A stretch of DNA of 64,000 nucleotides, taken from contig CBDCAS010000016.1 in assembly GCA_965214015.1 (NCBI GenBank), forward strand, positions 47,894-111,893, written 5' to 3'. The position numbers and the translations under genes are program-made. Below the pieces are notes generated by a model. That model searched no databases. It worked only from the letters and a program-made list of their open reading frames with translations, and was not told the origin of the DNA. The DNA is from CBDCAS01 sp965214015. GTDB lineage: Bacteria > Pseudomonadota > Gammaproteobacteria > Coxiellales > Coxiellaceae. Below, one piece after another: positions 36,431 through 46,286 of the stretch. Every line of letters begins with the position of its first letter. Positions within the stretch are counted from its first letter, which is position 1.

Positions 36431-37243
36431 ATGTATGCTGCCACTATGCCAACAACTATTTTAATTCTTACGCTTCTGTTCTATAGCGTAGCTACGATGG
36501 TCCAGATTTTTGGTATATTGGGTTATTGGCGCAATACAAAGCAGTGGGTTTTGCTGTTAGGCTTTATAGCAGTCTGTCTGCAGGGGTTATTATTGCATCA
36601 ATGGATTAATGTTACTTTTGGTCAAAGTTTGAGTTTTTTTAACTTATTTTCATTAACGACCTGGTTGATCGCAGTGCTCGTTTTGGTCATGAGTTTATTT
36701 CATTCCATTGATGTACTGGTATTGTTCTTGTTTCCAGCAGCTGTCATATCTATCTTAATGGCATGGCAGTTTCCAGAAGTTGAGATTTTCAAGATATGGA
36801 TGAACTCAGAAGCCTTTTTTCATATTCTTTTATCTATTATGACCTTTTGTGTGTTGTCTGTTGCTGGTTTGTTAGCATTGTTATTAGCTGTAGAAGATTT
36901 TTTATTGCGACAAAAACGAGCCACTTATTTTATAGAAAAATTACCTCCTTTAGAATCTTTGGAGCGCATATTGCTGCAAATAAATGGTTTGGGGTTCGTA
37001 TTGCTCAGTGTGTTAATCACAACAAGTCTCTATTTCTACTATGATATTTTATGGCATAGCAAAGTCCTATTGCAAAAAACATTCTTAGCGGTAGTGGCCT
37101 GGTTGATTTTTACGCTCCTGCTGTTAGGCCGATTTGTTTGGGGCTGGCGTGGTAGAAAAGTAATTTACGGTACTTTGGTCACGGTCATGTTATTATTTAT
37201 TGCCTATTTCGGTAGTAGAATAGTCTTAAGAGTATTGCATTGA
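36431..37243 (+). CDS. ypjD: CcsA/YpjD-like cytochrome c assembly membrane protein
   Basis: 270 residues with eight predicted spans and the CcsA/HemX-like pattern. Such ypjD genes lie next to ffh and corB in many gammaproteobacteria, as here. The role is unsettled: haem handling is assumed from the family. It overlaps corB by four bases (ATGA). Confidence 0.82.
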   Translation: MYAATMPTTILILTLLFYSVATMVQIFGILGYWRNTKQWVLLLGFIAVCLQGLLLHQWINVTFGQSLSFFNLFSLTTWLIAVLVLVMSLFHSIDVLVLFLFPAAVISILMAWQFPEVEIFKIWMNSEAFFHILLSIMTFCVLSVAGLLALLLAVEDFLLRQKRATYFIEKLPPLESLERILLQINGLGFVLLSVLITTSLYFYYDILWHSKVLLQKTFLAVVAWLIFTLLLLGRFVWGWRGRKVIYGTLVTVMLLFIAYFGSRIVLRVLH

Positions 37244-38523
37244 TGATTTTTAACTTTCCTTTTTTAGTGGGTGCTTTAATTTTTTTGATTATCTTGTCTG
37301 CATTTTTCTCAGGGTCAGAGACAGGGATGATGTCTATTAACCGTTATCGACTACGCCATATGGCCCGGCGAGGTGAGCCAAAAGCAAAACGCATTTTAGC
37401 ATTGCTGGAACGTCCAGATAGACTTCTAGGAGTTGTTCTTTTAGGCAATACATTTGCTAATGTTTTTGCTTCTGCTGTAGCAACGATTTTAGCGGTCCAC
37501 TATTTTGGGGAAGTGGGTATATTGGTGACTACCTGTGTGCTCACAATGATTATTTTGGTATTTGCTGAAGCGGCCCCTAAGACACTGGCTGCATTACATC
37601 CTATGCGTGTTGCCTTCTTTAGTTCTTTTACACTACAGCTCTTATTACGTGTTTTTTATCCTTTTGTTTTTGTTATTAATGCAGTGGCTAATGGGTGTCT
37701 TGCCTTATTTGGCATTAAGGTGAAAGCTCATGATATTGAGCCTTTGTCTGCTGAAGAGCTACGCACTGTTGTCAATGAAACAGCTGGAAAAATTTCGTTA
37801 AACTATCGTCAGATGTTATTACGCATTCTAGATTTAGAGCGGGTGAATATAGAAGATATTATGGTGCCTCGTAGTGAGATTGTAGGTATTAATCTAGAAG
37901 ATAGTTGGGATACTATTTTAAAAAAAATTATGACCTGTGACCATGAACATGTTCCTCTATATAGAGAGAGTATTGACCGGGTAGAGGGCATGTTAAATTT
38001 ACGTAAAACACTGGCCTCAATGCAACAGAAAGCCTTTGATAAGGCAGTTATGGTTAGATTAGCTGAGAAACCTTATTTTGTTCCAGAGGGGGCATTGGTG
38101 AGTAAACAATTGTTAAATTTTCAAAGAGAGCAAAAAAACATCGGTTTGGTGGTTGGTGAGTATGGAGATATACAAGGACTGATTTCATTGCAGGATATTT
38201 TGGAAGAGATTGTAGGCGAATTTTCACTGGATATCAATGGTATATCACAGATGTTGGAAAAGCATGAAGATGGTAGTTATCTTGTAAGTGGCAATATGAC
38301 CTTACGTGAACTTAATCGAATAACAGGATGGAATTTCCCAACTCATGGGCCAAGAACATTAAGTGGTTTAATGATAGAGCGTTTGGAAACCATCCCATCG
38401 CCCGGTGTTATAACGAATATCAAACAATATTTTATGGAAGTTGTACAAGTGAGTGGTAATCGAGTGCGGCAAATTCGTATTTGGCCTGAGTCTAAAACAA
38501 AGAGAGAAAAAGAGAAGTCATGA
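37240..38523 (+). CDS. corB: CorB/CNNM-family transporter-associated protein (DUF21, CBS pair)
   Basis: 427 residues: a DUF21 membrane domain (1-190, with FFSGSETGMMSINRYRLRH near 25-43), a CBS pair (about 205-335, with VPRSEIVGI and GDIQGLISLQDILEEIVGE) and a C-terminal CorC/HlyC domain. The family handles Mg and Co movement across the inner membrane. It is translationally coupled to ypjD and adk by four-base overlaps at both ends. Confidence 0.92.
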   Translation: MMIFNFPFLVGALIFLIILSAFFSGSETGMMSINRYRLRHMARRGEPKAKRILALLERPDRLLGVVLLGNTFANVFASAVATILAVHYFGEVGILVTTCVLTMIILVFAEAAPKTLAALHPMRVAFFSSFTLQLLLRVFYPFVFVINAVANGCLALFGIKVKAHDIEPLSAEELRTVVNETAGKISLNYRQMLLRILDLERVNIEDIMVPRSEIVGINLEDSWDTILKKIMTCDHEHVPLYRESIDRVEGMLNLRKTLASMQQKAFDKAVMVRLAEKPYFVPEGALVSKQLLNFQREQKNIGLVVGEYGDIQGLISLQDILEEIVGEFSLDINGISQMLEKHEDGSYLVSGNMTLRELNRITGWNFPTHGPRTLSGLMIERLETIPSPGVITNIKQYFMEVVQVSGNRVRQIRIWPESKTKREKEKS

Positions 38524-39182
38524 GAGTTATTTTATTAGGTCCCCCAGGTTCTGGAAAAGGAACGCAGGCAAAATTTATCGTAGATTATTTCCATATTCCC
38601 CAAATATCAACAGGAGATATGCTACGTGTAGCGATAACCGAAAAAAGCCCTTTGGGTAGCGAAGTAAAATCGGTGGTGGAAAGTGGCGCGCTAGTTTCAG
38701 ACGATATTATTATTGCGCTGGTAAAAGAGCGCATTAGGCAAGCTGATTGTCAGGATGGTTTTTTATTGGATGGGTTTCCACGTACTGTGGCCCAAGCTGA
38801 TATTTTACGCTATGAATCTATTAAAATTGACTATGTGATTGAGCTGCAGGTTGATGATGCCGAAATTATTGCACGAATGAGTGGACGTTTGATACACCAG
38901 AGCTCAGGCCGTGTTTATCACAAAACTTATCACCCGCCTAAAGAGGCAGGTAAAGATGATATAACAGGTGAAAGATTGTTCCAACGTGATGATGACAAAG
39001 AGGAAACAGTGAAACAACGCTTAGTTATATATCATCAGCAAACTCAACCTCTTATTGAATATTTTCAAAGATGGGCGCAATCAAAAATTGAGGGAGCGCC
39101 TAGATATTATTCCATTGCAGGCTCTGGTAGTGTGATAGAGGTAAAACATCATATTCTTGAAATATTGAAAGAGAGTGGGTGA
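38520..39182 (+). CDS. adk: Adenylate kinase
   Basis: 220 residues. P-loop GPPGSGKGTQ (7-16), the NMP-binding ISTGDMLR, the LID-containing GRVYHKTYHPPK segment and DGFPRT are present. It balances ATP, ADP and AMP. The LID lacks zinc-binding cysteines, as in Gram-negative enzymes. It is the last gene of a three-gene operon ended by the hairpin at 39188-39215. Confidence 0.97.
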   Translation: MRVILLGPPGSGKGTQAKFIVDYFHIPQISTGDMLRVAITEKSPLGSEVKSVVESGALVSDDIIIALVKERIRQADCQDGFLLDGFPRTVAQADILRYESIKIDYVIELQVDDAEIIARMSGRLIHQSSGRVYHKTYHPPKEAGKDDITGERLFQRDDDKEETVKQRLVIYHQQTQPLIEYFQRWAQSKIEGAPRYYSIAGSGSVIEVKHHILEILKESG

Positions 39183-39187
39183 AATAA

Positions 39188-39215
39188 AAAAGCTGCTCTT
39201 CTAAGAGCAGCTTTT
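39188..39215. terminator. Bidirectional intrinsic terminator between adk and the histone gene
   Basis: An 11-base stem (39188-39198 with 39205-39215), AAAAGCTGCTC paired with GAGCAGCTTTT, with a six-base loop. T-runs end it on both strands, longer on the minus strand. Confidence 0.85.
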
Positions 39216-39236
39216 CAAGAAGTATTTATTAAGCTT

Positions 39237-39623
39237 TTAAGCAGACTTTGTTTTACGAGGACGACCTACTCTTTTTCGAGAAGTAGATGTTCTGCGTTTT
39301 GCGGTTTTACGCTTGGTTGTTCTGCGTTTTGTAGCCTTACGCTTGGTTGTGCTACGTTTTGCCGTTTTACGCTTAGCTGTTTTACGCTTAGTTGTTCTGC
39401 GTTTTGCGGTTTTGCGCTTAGTTGTTTTACGTTTTGCGGTTTTACGCTTGGTTGTTCTGCGTTTTGCGGTTTTACGCTTGGTTGTTCTGCGTTTTGCGGT
39501 TTTACGCTTGGCAGTTCTACGGCTACTCGCTGACTTCTTAGCAGTAGTTGCTTTGCGTCGACGTTTTTTGGCTGCCGTAGTTTTAGAACTTCCTCTCTTT
39601 GCTGTTTTTCTTTTTGCTGGCAT
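39237..39623 (-). CDS. Histone H1-like DNA-binding protein
   Basis: 128 residues made almost only of Lys, Arg, Thr and Ala, in repeats such as KRKTAKRRTT and AKRKTTKRKT. No hydrophobic core is visible. The closest known type is the chlamydial HctB and Coxiella Hq1/H1-like group, which compact the nucleoid in resting-stage cells. The start MPAKRKTAKRGSS follows a GGGAGA ribosome binding site. A role in a developmental cycle is inferred by analogy. Confidence 0.88.
   Translation of the reverse strand: MPAKRKTAKRGSSKTTAAKKRRRKATTAKKSASSRRTAKRKTAKRRTTKRKTAKRRTTKRKTAKRKTTKRKTAKRRTTKRKTAKRKTAKRSTTKRKATKRRTTKRKTAKRRTSTSRKRVGRPRKTKSA
39240..39530 (-). repeat. Tandem coding repeats of the histone-like gene
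   Basis: Imperfect 15-base and 30-base units (plus-strand reading GTTTTGCGGTTTTACGCTTG) recur about ten times. Each 30-base unit encodes ten residues. Such arrays commonly vary in copy number between strains. Confidence 0.8.
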
Positions 39624-40116
39624 TCTAAAATCTCCCTGAATGACTAAAAATAAAAGTACAGCTCTAATTTATCATGAAAATCAAGAGGATTAAACATTTA
39701 GCTTATTTTTTTCAACTTTCAGAACAAAATTTATTATCAATTGTACTACTTTTTGAAAAATGACAAGGATCACTGTACTTATTTGTAAAGATGCTACAGA
39801 GATGAACTTGTCTTTATCGTGTTAGAACAAGGGATTTCTAATAATATTTTTTATTTTGGATTATTTTGGGGTATTCATGTGTTTTGATGACTAGATATAG
39901 TAGTGATATTGAATAATTTTTCTTGATACAAGATCTAGCTCATGCGATAACTAGTCCTATGAAATCCTAAAATGAGTGCTATATCTGGTATGATCATTGA
40001 TATGGAGCACTATAGATAGTGACTGAAAAGCAACATGACAGTATTCCTTAGCAAATTGGCTAGGAGTGATTAGAAGAAAGGTATTAAAAGAAAAATTTTA
40101 GATTGAGTGTATAAAA
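39624..40116. other. 493-base spacer between the histone and antiporter genes
   Basis: No convincing gene or RNA is seen. A weak promoter-like pair (TTGATA at 39923, GATAAC at 39946, 17-base spacing) faces the antiporter, and a short hairpin occurs near 40011-40022. It may hold the histone promoter on the minus strand. Confidence 0.45.
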
Positions 40117-41307
40117 ATGAATGAAACAGCGCAAATTTTTGGAAACAATATGATATTTATTATGTTTCTTATCTTTATGGGTGCTGCTGTCTTATCAACG
40201 TTTGCTATTATCACCCGACAATCTATGTTAGTGGCTTATATGATTATAGGGGTATTGCTTGGCCCGAGTTCTTTAAAAATTGTGCAAAATCCCGAAATGA
40301 TCCATCGCGTTGGTGATATTGGTATTCTTTTTTTATTGTTTCTTTTGGGTCTAAATCTGCCTCCACAAAAACTTATAAAGATGTTAAGGAAAGTGAGCTG
40401 GGTAGGCTTTGTTAGTTCCTTAGTTTTTGCTGCTGTTGGCTATCTCATTACTTATTTATTTGGTTATAAGCCAATAGAGTGTTTTATCGTTGGTGCTGCG
40501 ATGATGTTCTCAAGCACTATTATTGGGATTAAGCTACTTCCTACAACGATTCTTCATCATCAGCATACTGGGGAAGTTATGATTAGTATTCTGTTGTTGC
40601 AAGATTTGCTAGCTATTCTGATATTGCTGATTTTACATACTCTCTCTATTGATAGTATAGTGCTGACTAAATCTATTTTGATGGTTGTTCTGGGCTTTCC
40701 AGCAGTATTGGGTTTTTCTTATTTATTTGAGCGTTTTATTTTAAGAAAACTCTTTTCAAAATTTAATCGCATTAAAGAGTATCTTTTTTTAGTGGCTATT
40801 GCTTGGTGTTTAGCAATGGCTCAATTGGGGGCCTATTTGGGCTTATCTGATGAAATTGGTGCATTTATTGCAGGTGTTAGTCTAGCTTCCAGCCCTATTT
40901 CACTCTACATTGCAGAGAGTTTGAAGCCATTACGGGATTTCTTTCTGGTGATGTTTTTCTTTTCAGTAGGGGCCAATTTTAATTTGAATTTTTTACCGCA
41001 GGTCATTTGGCCTAGCTTGATTCTTGTTGTATTGCTTATGCTAATTAAGCCTGTTACTTATCGTATGTTGCTAGGTCAAGTAAATGAAACAAAGGAGGTC
41101 TCTTGGGAAGTAGGGGTACGTTTGGCACAAATTAGTGAATTTTCTTTAATTATTGCCTATGTGGGCTTAAACAGTCATCTTATCAATAATGCTGCCGCTT
41201 ATTTGATTGAAGCAACCACTATTCTCTCGTTTATTATCTCTTCCTATTGGGTCGTGATCCGTTATCCTACGCCAATGGCCTTATCAGATCGCCTGCGAAG
41301 AGATTGA
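40117..41307 (+). CDS. CPA2-family cation/proton antiporter (KefB-like, without TrkA domain)
   Basis: 396 residues with about 12 spans and the Na/H exchanger fold. Family segments are LLGPSSLKIV, LFLLFLLGLNL, MMFSSTIIGIKLL, and LSDEIGAFIAGVSLASSP. E. coli KefB/KefC carry a further 200-residue TrkA-N regulatory domain, which is absent here. It probably exchanges K or Na for protons. It is a single-gene unit. Confidence 0.88.
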   Translation: MNETAQIFGNNMIFIMFLIFMGAAVLSTFAIITRQSMLVAYMIIGVLLGPSSLKIVQNPEMIHRVGDIGILFLLFLLGLNLPPQKLIKMLRKVSWVGFVSSLVFAAVGYLITYLFGYKPIECFIVGAAMMFSSTIIGIKLLPTTILHHQHTGEVMISILLLQDLLAILILLILHTLSIDSIVLTKSILMVVLGFPAVLGFSYLFERFILRKLFSKFNRIKEYLFLVAIAWCLAMAQLGAYLGLSDEIGAFIAGVSLASSPISLYIAESLKPLRDFFLVMFFFSVGANFNLNFLPQVIWPSLILVVLLMLIKPVTYRMLLGQVNETKEVSWEVGVRLAQISEFSLIIAYVGLNSHLINNAAAYLIEATTILSFIISSYWVVIRYPTPMALSDRLRRD

Positions 41308-41365
41308 CGGGTTGCTTGTAGATAGATGACAATATCAATTCGCTATATTCAGGGAGTCAGCTCTT

Positions 41366-42139
41366 ATGGCACTTATCATTATTTTAATTGCTTTAGTGGT
41401 TCAACGGTTTCTTAAATTTAATAGTATCGCTTACCAGATTGATTGGGCACCCTCTTATTTTCATTGGATGAGCAGTAAAGTGAAATTGATGACTACCTGT
41501 CATAGCTTATGGGGGTTGGTTATTTTGATTGTTCCTATTGTTATTCTGGCTGCTGTCATTTTTGGACTGACACATGCACTATTAGGCTGGTTTGGAGCAG
41601 GGGTTTTACAGCTAGTATTGGTTTGGTATTGTTTAGATATAAAGGATATCTATAAAGCACAAGATGAAAATACTACAACAGAAGCGATTTTATTACGAGC
41701 CTATCAGGGTGTTTTTGTTCTATTATTTTGGTATGGTTTATTTGGGCCCGTAGGTTTGGTGCTTTATGTGACTGTGAATCAATTATTGCCTGCTATGCCA
41801 AAAACATTAGTCTCTTCAACAGAGCAAGCATCCCGAGATAGGCTAGGATTATATGACATGTTTGTAAAAGTACAGGCCCTACTAGATTGGGTTCCTGTGC
41901 GCTTATTGGGATTGAGTTTTGCACTGGTAGGCAGCTTTGCCGTTGTTTTTAAATTATGGTTGCAAAAACTCTTCGATGGCATTATCAATCCACAAGCACT
42001 GGTCGTAGAGTGGGGACAAGCAGCACTTAAAGCAGAGTCGATAGAAGGTGTTAAACCTGCTATCGATTTAGTTGATCGCTCTTTGTTAGTCTGGTTGGCT
42101 GTTCTCTTTTTAGTGACTTTAGGTGTTTTCTTGGGATAG
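41366..42139 (+). CDS. ampE: AmpE-like inner-membrane protein
   Basis: 257 residues, four predicted spans. The middle segments FWYGLFGPVGLVLY and LDWVPVRLLGLSFALVG match the AmpE/CobD-like family. In E. coli AmpE lies in the ampDE operon near aceEF and has been linked to beta-lactamase induction, though its function is not settled. Here it directly precedes aceE, whose promoter overlaps the last bases of the gene. Confidence 0.82.
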   Translation: MALIIILIALVVQRFLKFNSIAYQIDWAPSYFHWMSSKVKLMTTCHSLWGLVILIVPIVILAAVIFGLTHALLGWFGAGVLQLVLVWYCLDIKDIYKAQDENTTTEAILLRAYQGVFVLLFWYGLFGPVGLVLYVTVNQLLPAMPKTLVSSTEQASRDRLGLYDMFVKVQALLDWVPVRLLGLSFALVGSFAVVFKLWLQKLFDGIINPQALVVEWGQAALKAESIEGVKPAIDLVDRSLLVWLAVLFLVTLGVFLG

Positions 42140-42159
42140 TTGCCCTCCTGCGTTATAAT
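42131..42159 (+). promoter_or_regulatory. Candidate sigma-70 promoter of the pyruvate dehydrogenase operon
   Basis: TTGGGA (42131-42136), 17 bases, then a perfect TATAAT (42154-42159), 42 bases before aceE. No PdhR gene is present beside it. Confidence 0.7.
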
Positions 42160-42200
42160 CGTGAGCTATTTTTTATGCCACTTAAAATTGAGAATGATCA

Positions 42201-44852
42201 ATGGTACATGATATCGATCCTATTGAGACTAAAGAATGGTTGGATGCCCTACGATCTGTTCTCAAATTTGAAGGTTCTAAACGAGCAGAGTATATAATTA
42301 GTGAGCTTTTAAACTGTGCAGCAAAGCAAGGTCTTGCTGTTGGTTCTGTCTTAAATACCTCTTACGCTAATACACTGCTACCTGAATCTGAAGAAAAAAT
42401 GCCAGATGATGGTCAGCAATTAGAACGTTTAACCAACATCATGCGTTGGAATGCGATTGTTATGGTAATGCGTGCTGGCGAAGTGGATTCCCATTTGGGA
42501 GGACATATTGCTAGTTTTGGATCGATTGTCACCTTGTTTGAAGTGGGACTGCAATACTTTTTTCATGCACCTCATAAAGAGCATGGAGGTGATTTGGTAT
42601 ATTTCCAAGGGCATTCATCTCCAGGTATTTATGCGCGTGCTTATTTGGAAGGCCGCTTGAGTGAGCAACAGTTAGATGGTTTTCGTCAGGAAATTTTTAA
42701 AAAAGGGCTATCCTCCTATCCACACCCTTGGTTGATGCCTGATTTTTGGCAATTTCCTACAGTTTCAATGGGCTTAGGTCCTTTGATGGCTATTTATCAA
42801 GCTCGTTTTTTAAAATATTTAATGCATCGTCAATTAGCAAATACCAACTGTCGCAAGGTCTGGGTATTTTGTGGTGATGGTGAGATGGGTGAGCCTGAAT
42901 CATTAGGTGCTCTAAATTTGGCAGGTCGTGAACGATTAGATAATTTAATTTTTGTCATTAATTGTAATCTCCAAAGATTAGATGGACCTGTATGGGGTAA
43001 TGGCCAGATTATCCAAGAGTATGAACGTATTTTTCGTGGTGCAGGTTGGCATGTCATTAAAGTGATTTGGGGCTCCAACTGGGAACCTTTACTTGCTAAG
43101 GATACCAATGGTCTTCTAATAAAACGTATGAGCCAGCTTATCGATGGTGAATATCAGTTGTATAGCCGCCACGATGGGGCTTTTATGCGCAAGCATTTCT
43201 TCGGTAAAGATCCAGAGCTCAAAGCTCTGGTTCAAGATATGTCAGATGACGCCATTAAATCCTTACTGGATGGTGGGCATGATCCGCAAAAAGTCTATGC
43301 TGCCTATGCAGCTGCCATAAAGCACCAAGGCCAGCCCACTGTGATTCTGGCAAAAACGGTGAAAGGCTATGGTATGGGGGCCAGTGGTGAAGCACAGAAC
43401 ATCACTCATCAGACCAAGAAAATGGCGCTGGAAGATTTAAAGCATTTCTGTAAGCGTTTTGATTTGCCGTTGCGCGAGGATGCTATTAATCAGCTTAAAT
43501 ATTATAAACCAGCGGAAAATAGTGCAGAGATGCAGTATCTTCATAAACAACGTCAGGCTCTTGGCGGTTATCTACCCTCGCGCTCTTCAAACTGTGATTC
43601 ATTGGAAGTGCCGCCTTTAGCCGCTTTTAAAAACCAACTAGAAGGCACAGGTGATCGTGAAGTATCAACTACTATGGCATTTGTTCGCATTTTATCAGTG
43701 CTATTGAAAGATAAGAATATTAAAGATCGTGTTGTGCCGATTTTAGCCGATGAATCGAGAACCTTTGGTATGGAGGGCTTATTCCGTCAGATTGGCATCT
43801 ACTCGCCCTATGGACAACAATATGAGCCAGAGGATCGGCAATCCTTAATGTATTATCGAGAGGATCAGAAAGGTCAGTTATTACAAGAAGGAATTTCTGA
43901 ATCAGGGGCTATGTCAAGTTGGATTGCAGCAGCGACATCATATGCTTCCAATAGCTTAGCTATGATTCCTTTTTATGTGTATTACTCGATGTTTGGTTAT
44001 CAACGTTTTGGTGATTTAGCGTGGGCAGCTGGGGATATGCGGGCGCGGGGCTTTATTATCGGAGGGACAGCAGGCCGTACGACATTAGCAGGCGAAGGTT
44101 TGCAGCATCAAGACGGGCATAATCTTTTAATGTTTAGTATGCTGCCTAATTGTGTGACTTATGATCCCACATTTTCTTATGAGCTGGCCGTTATTATTCA
44201 GGATGGCTTGCGGCGTATGTGGGTTGAGCAAGAGGATATTTATTATTACTTAACTGTGATGAATGAAAATTATACCCATCCCCCTATGCCCAAAGGGGTC
44301 GAGCAAGATCTTCTTAAAGGTTTGTATTTGTTGAAAGAAACTCAATCATTGGGCAACAAACATGTGCAGTTACTGGGTTCAGGAACTATCTTGCGTGAAG
44401 TGATTGCAGCAGCCGATTGCTTGGAAAAAGACTATGGTGTCACAGCGGATGTTTGGAGTGCAACGAGCTTTAATGAATTGCGTAAAGATATTGAATCCGT
44501 AGCGCGTTATAATCGTTTGCATCCTGGCGCTAAGTTGCAGCAGAGTCATGTAAAGCGGTGTTTATCAGAACGTAGTGGGCCTGTTATTGCAGCAACAGAT
44601 TATATGAAATTGTGTGCAGATCAAATTCGTTCCGATATTGATGCACCTTATTATGTACTGGGTACTGATGGTTTTGGTCGTAGTGATACGCGTGAAGCAT
44701 TGCGTGATTTCTTTGAAGTAGATGCCAAGATGATTGTATATACTAGCTTAAAAGCCTTGTTTAATGAAGGTTACTTTGAAGCAGCTGAACTAAAGCAAGC
44801 AATAAAAAAATTGAATATTGATCGAAAGCGGCCGGATCCGGTCTGCTGTTAG
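42201..44852 (+). CDS. aceE: Pyruvate dehydrogenase E1 component (homodimeric)
   Basis: 883 residues, matching E. coli AceE. The thiamine diphosphate motif GDGEMGEPES (about 224-233) through NCNLQRLDGPV, and SSYPHPWLMPDFWQFPTVSMGLGP, are typical. It decarboxylates pyruvate and passes the acetyl group to the lipoyl arm of AceF. The cluster aceE-aceF-lpdA supplies acetyl-CoA for the TCA cycle. Confidence 0.97.
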   Translation: MVHDIDPIETKEWLDALRSVLKFEGSKRAEYIISELLNCAAKQGLAVGSVLNTSYANTLLPESEEKMPDDGQQLERLTNIMRWNAIVMVMRAGEVDSHLGGHIASFGSIVTLFEVGLQYFFHAPHKEHGGDLVYFQGHSSPGIYARAYLEGRLSEQQLDGFRQEIFKKGLSSYPHPWLMPDFWQFPTVSMGLGPLMAIYQARFLKYLMHRQLANTNCRKVWVFCGDGEMGEPESLGALNLAGRERLDNLIFVINCNLQRLDGPVWGNGQIIQEYERIFRGAGWHVIKVIWGSNWEPLLAKDTNGLLIKRMSQLIDGEYQLYSRHDGAFMRKHFFGKDPELKALVQDMSDDAIKSLLDGGHDPQKVYAAYAAAIKHQGQPTVILAKTVKGYGMGASGEAQNITHQTKKMALEDLKHFCKRFDLPLREDAINQLKYYKPAENSAEMQYLHKQRQALGGYLPSRSSNCDSLEVPPLAAFKNQLEGTGDREVSTTMAFVRILSVLLKDKNIKDRVVPILADESRTFGMEGLFRQIGIYSPYGQQYEPEDRQSLMYYREDQKGQLLQEGISESGAMSSWIAAATSYASNSLAMIPFYVYYSMFGYQRFGDLAWAAGDMRARGFIIGGTAGRTTLAGEGLQHQDGHNLLMFSMLPNCVTYDPTFSYELAVIIQDGLRRMWVEQEDIYYYLTVMNENYTHPPMPKGVEQDLLKGLYLLKETQSLGNKHVQLLGSGTILREVIAAADCLEKDYGVTADVWSATSFNELRKDIESVARYNRLHPGAKLQQSHVKRCLSERSGPVIAATDYMKLCADQIRSDIDAPYYVLGTDGFGRSDTREALRDFFEVDAKMIVYTSLKALFNEGYFEAAELKQAIKKLNIDRKRPDPVCC

Positions 44853-44918
44853 CTGGATTGATATAAGAAGTAAGCTGTTGTTTTTGTCTGGTTTAGATTA
44901 AATGGAAGGAGCACTTAG

Positions 44919-46268
44919 GTGGCTGAGGAAATAAGAGTACCTAATATTGGTGGTGCAGAAAACGTTGATGTGATTGAAGTGACGGTCTCTGTAGGTGATA
45001 CCGTTGCGCTTGAAGACCCTTTGATTACCTTAGAGGGTGATAAGGCGACTATGGAAGTGCCGTCTCCTTCTGCGGGCGTTGTAGAATCGATAGATGTTGC
45101 AGTGGGTGATAAGGTTTCTGAGGGTAGTTTAATACTGAGGTTAAAAACCAGTAGTACAGCATCTGGGCAACAAGAATCGACTCAGACAATACAAAAAACA
45201 GAAACAACATCAGATGAAAGTGAGTTAAAATCAGCAGAGCAGCTTGTCTCAAAAACATCCTCTGAACCTGTTCAGCCAATTAAAGACTCACAAACCCAAG
45301 AAACTATAAAAGAAGAGACTCTGAAATCAGATAAGAGCACAACTAATCTACCTCTAGATGAATTAGAAGATGAAGGTGATATACATGCTGGCCCTGGTGT
45401 GCGTCGTTTGGCCCATGATTTAGCACTTTCATTAGGAAACATCCAAGGTAGTGGTGTTAAAGGTCGTATTCTTAAAAAAGATGTGCATCAGTATGTAAAG
45501 AAACATCTCATATCGGTTGATTCATCCTCCCATTTGCAATTACCAAAGATGCCATCGGTTGATTTTAGTCAGTGGGGTCCTATTGATAAGAAGCCACTTG
45601 CAAAAATTAAGAAAACCTCAGGTGCACACCTAGCGCGTTGTTGGGCTACCATTCCCCATGTGACTCAATTTGATGAAGCTGATATCACAGAATTGGAAGC
45701 CTTTCGTCAGGTGCAAAAGGTCATTGCGGCAAAACAGAATCTGCGTTTAACTCCCTTAGTCTTCATTATGAAAGCAGTGGTTGCTGCATTAGCACAATTT
45801 CCATTATTTAATGCCTCTCTAGATGGTGAACACATTATTTATAAGAAATATTTTAATATTGGTGTGGCGGTTGATACCCCGAATGGTTTAGTGGTTCCTG
45901 TGATCCGCGATGTTGATAAAAAGGGGTTGTTTGTGCTGGCTAAAGAATTAGGTGATATCAGTACTAAAGCTCGGGAGAAAGGTTTAGGCATTACAGATAT
46001 GCAGGGTGGATGTTTTACTATTTCTAGTTTAGGGGGTATTGGAGGAAGTGCCTTTACCCCAATTATCAATGCTCCTGAGGTAGCGATACTCGGTGTATCA
46101 AAGTCAGTAAAAAAACCAATCGTACAGCCTAATAATGAGCTGTTACCTCGGTTGATGCTGCCATTAAGTTTATCTTATGACCATCGTGTCATTGATGGTG
46201 CTGAAGCTGCTCGTTTTATTGTATTCTTATCTAGCCGTTTGGCTGATATTCGCAATATCTTACTATAA
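44919..46268 (+). CDS. aceF: Dihydrolipoamide acetyltransferase (E2) with one lipoyl domain
   Basis: 449 residues starting at a GTG after a GGAAGGAGCAC ribosome binding site. One lipoyl domain (1-77, lipoylated K42 in EGDKATMEVPS), a long Ser/Thr/Lys-rich linker, a peripheral subunit-binding domain (about 153-190, GVRRLAHDLA) and the catalytic domain ending in YDHRVIDGAEAARF. E. coli AceF has three lipoyl domains, so this one is compact. Confidence 0.95.
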   Translation: MAEEIRVPNIGGAENVDVIEVTVSVGDTVALEDPLITLEGDKATMEVPSPSAGVVESIDVAVGDKVSEGSLILRLKTSSTASGQQESTQTIQKTETTSDESELKSAEQLVSKTSSEPVQPIKDSQTQETIKEETLKSDKSTTNLPLDELEDEGDIHAGPGVRRLAHDLALSLGNIQGSGVKGRILKKDVHQYVKKHLISVDSSSHLQLPKMPSVDFSQWGPIDKKPLAKIKKTSGAHLARCWATIPHVTQFDEADITELEAFRQVQKVIAAKQNLRLTPLVFIMKAVVAALAQFPLFNASLDGEHIIYKKYFNIGVAVDTPNGLVVPVIRDVDKKGLFVLAKELGDISTKAREKGLGITDMQGGCFTISSLGGIGGSAFTPIINAPEVAILGVSKSVKKPIVQPNNELLPRLMLPLSLSYDHRVIDGAEAARFIVFLSSRLADIRNILL

Positions 46269-46286
46269 GTTTTTTTGGAGAAAATT

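Noticed and set aside
39240..39620. Regular 15/30-base repeats as CRISPR or promoter array
   Set aside because: They encode the Lys/Arg repeats of a histone-like protein and have no spacers.
39313..39639. 108-codon plus-strand ORF opposite the histone gene
   Set aside because: Its Val/Leu/Arg-rich product is the antisense image of the repeat gene and has no ribosome binding site.
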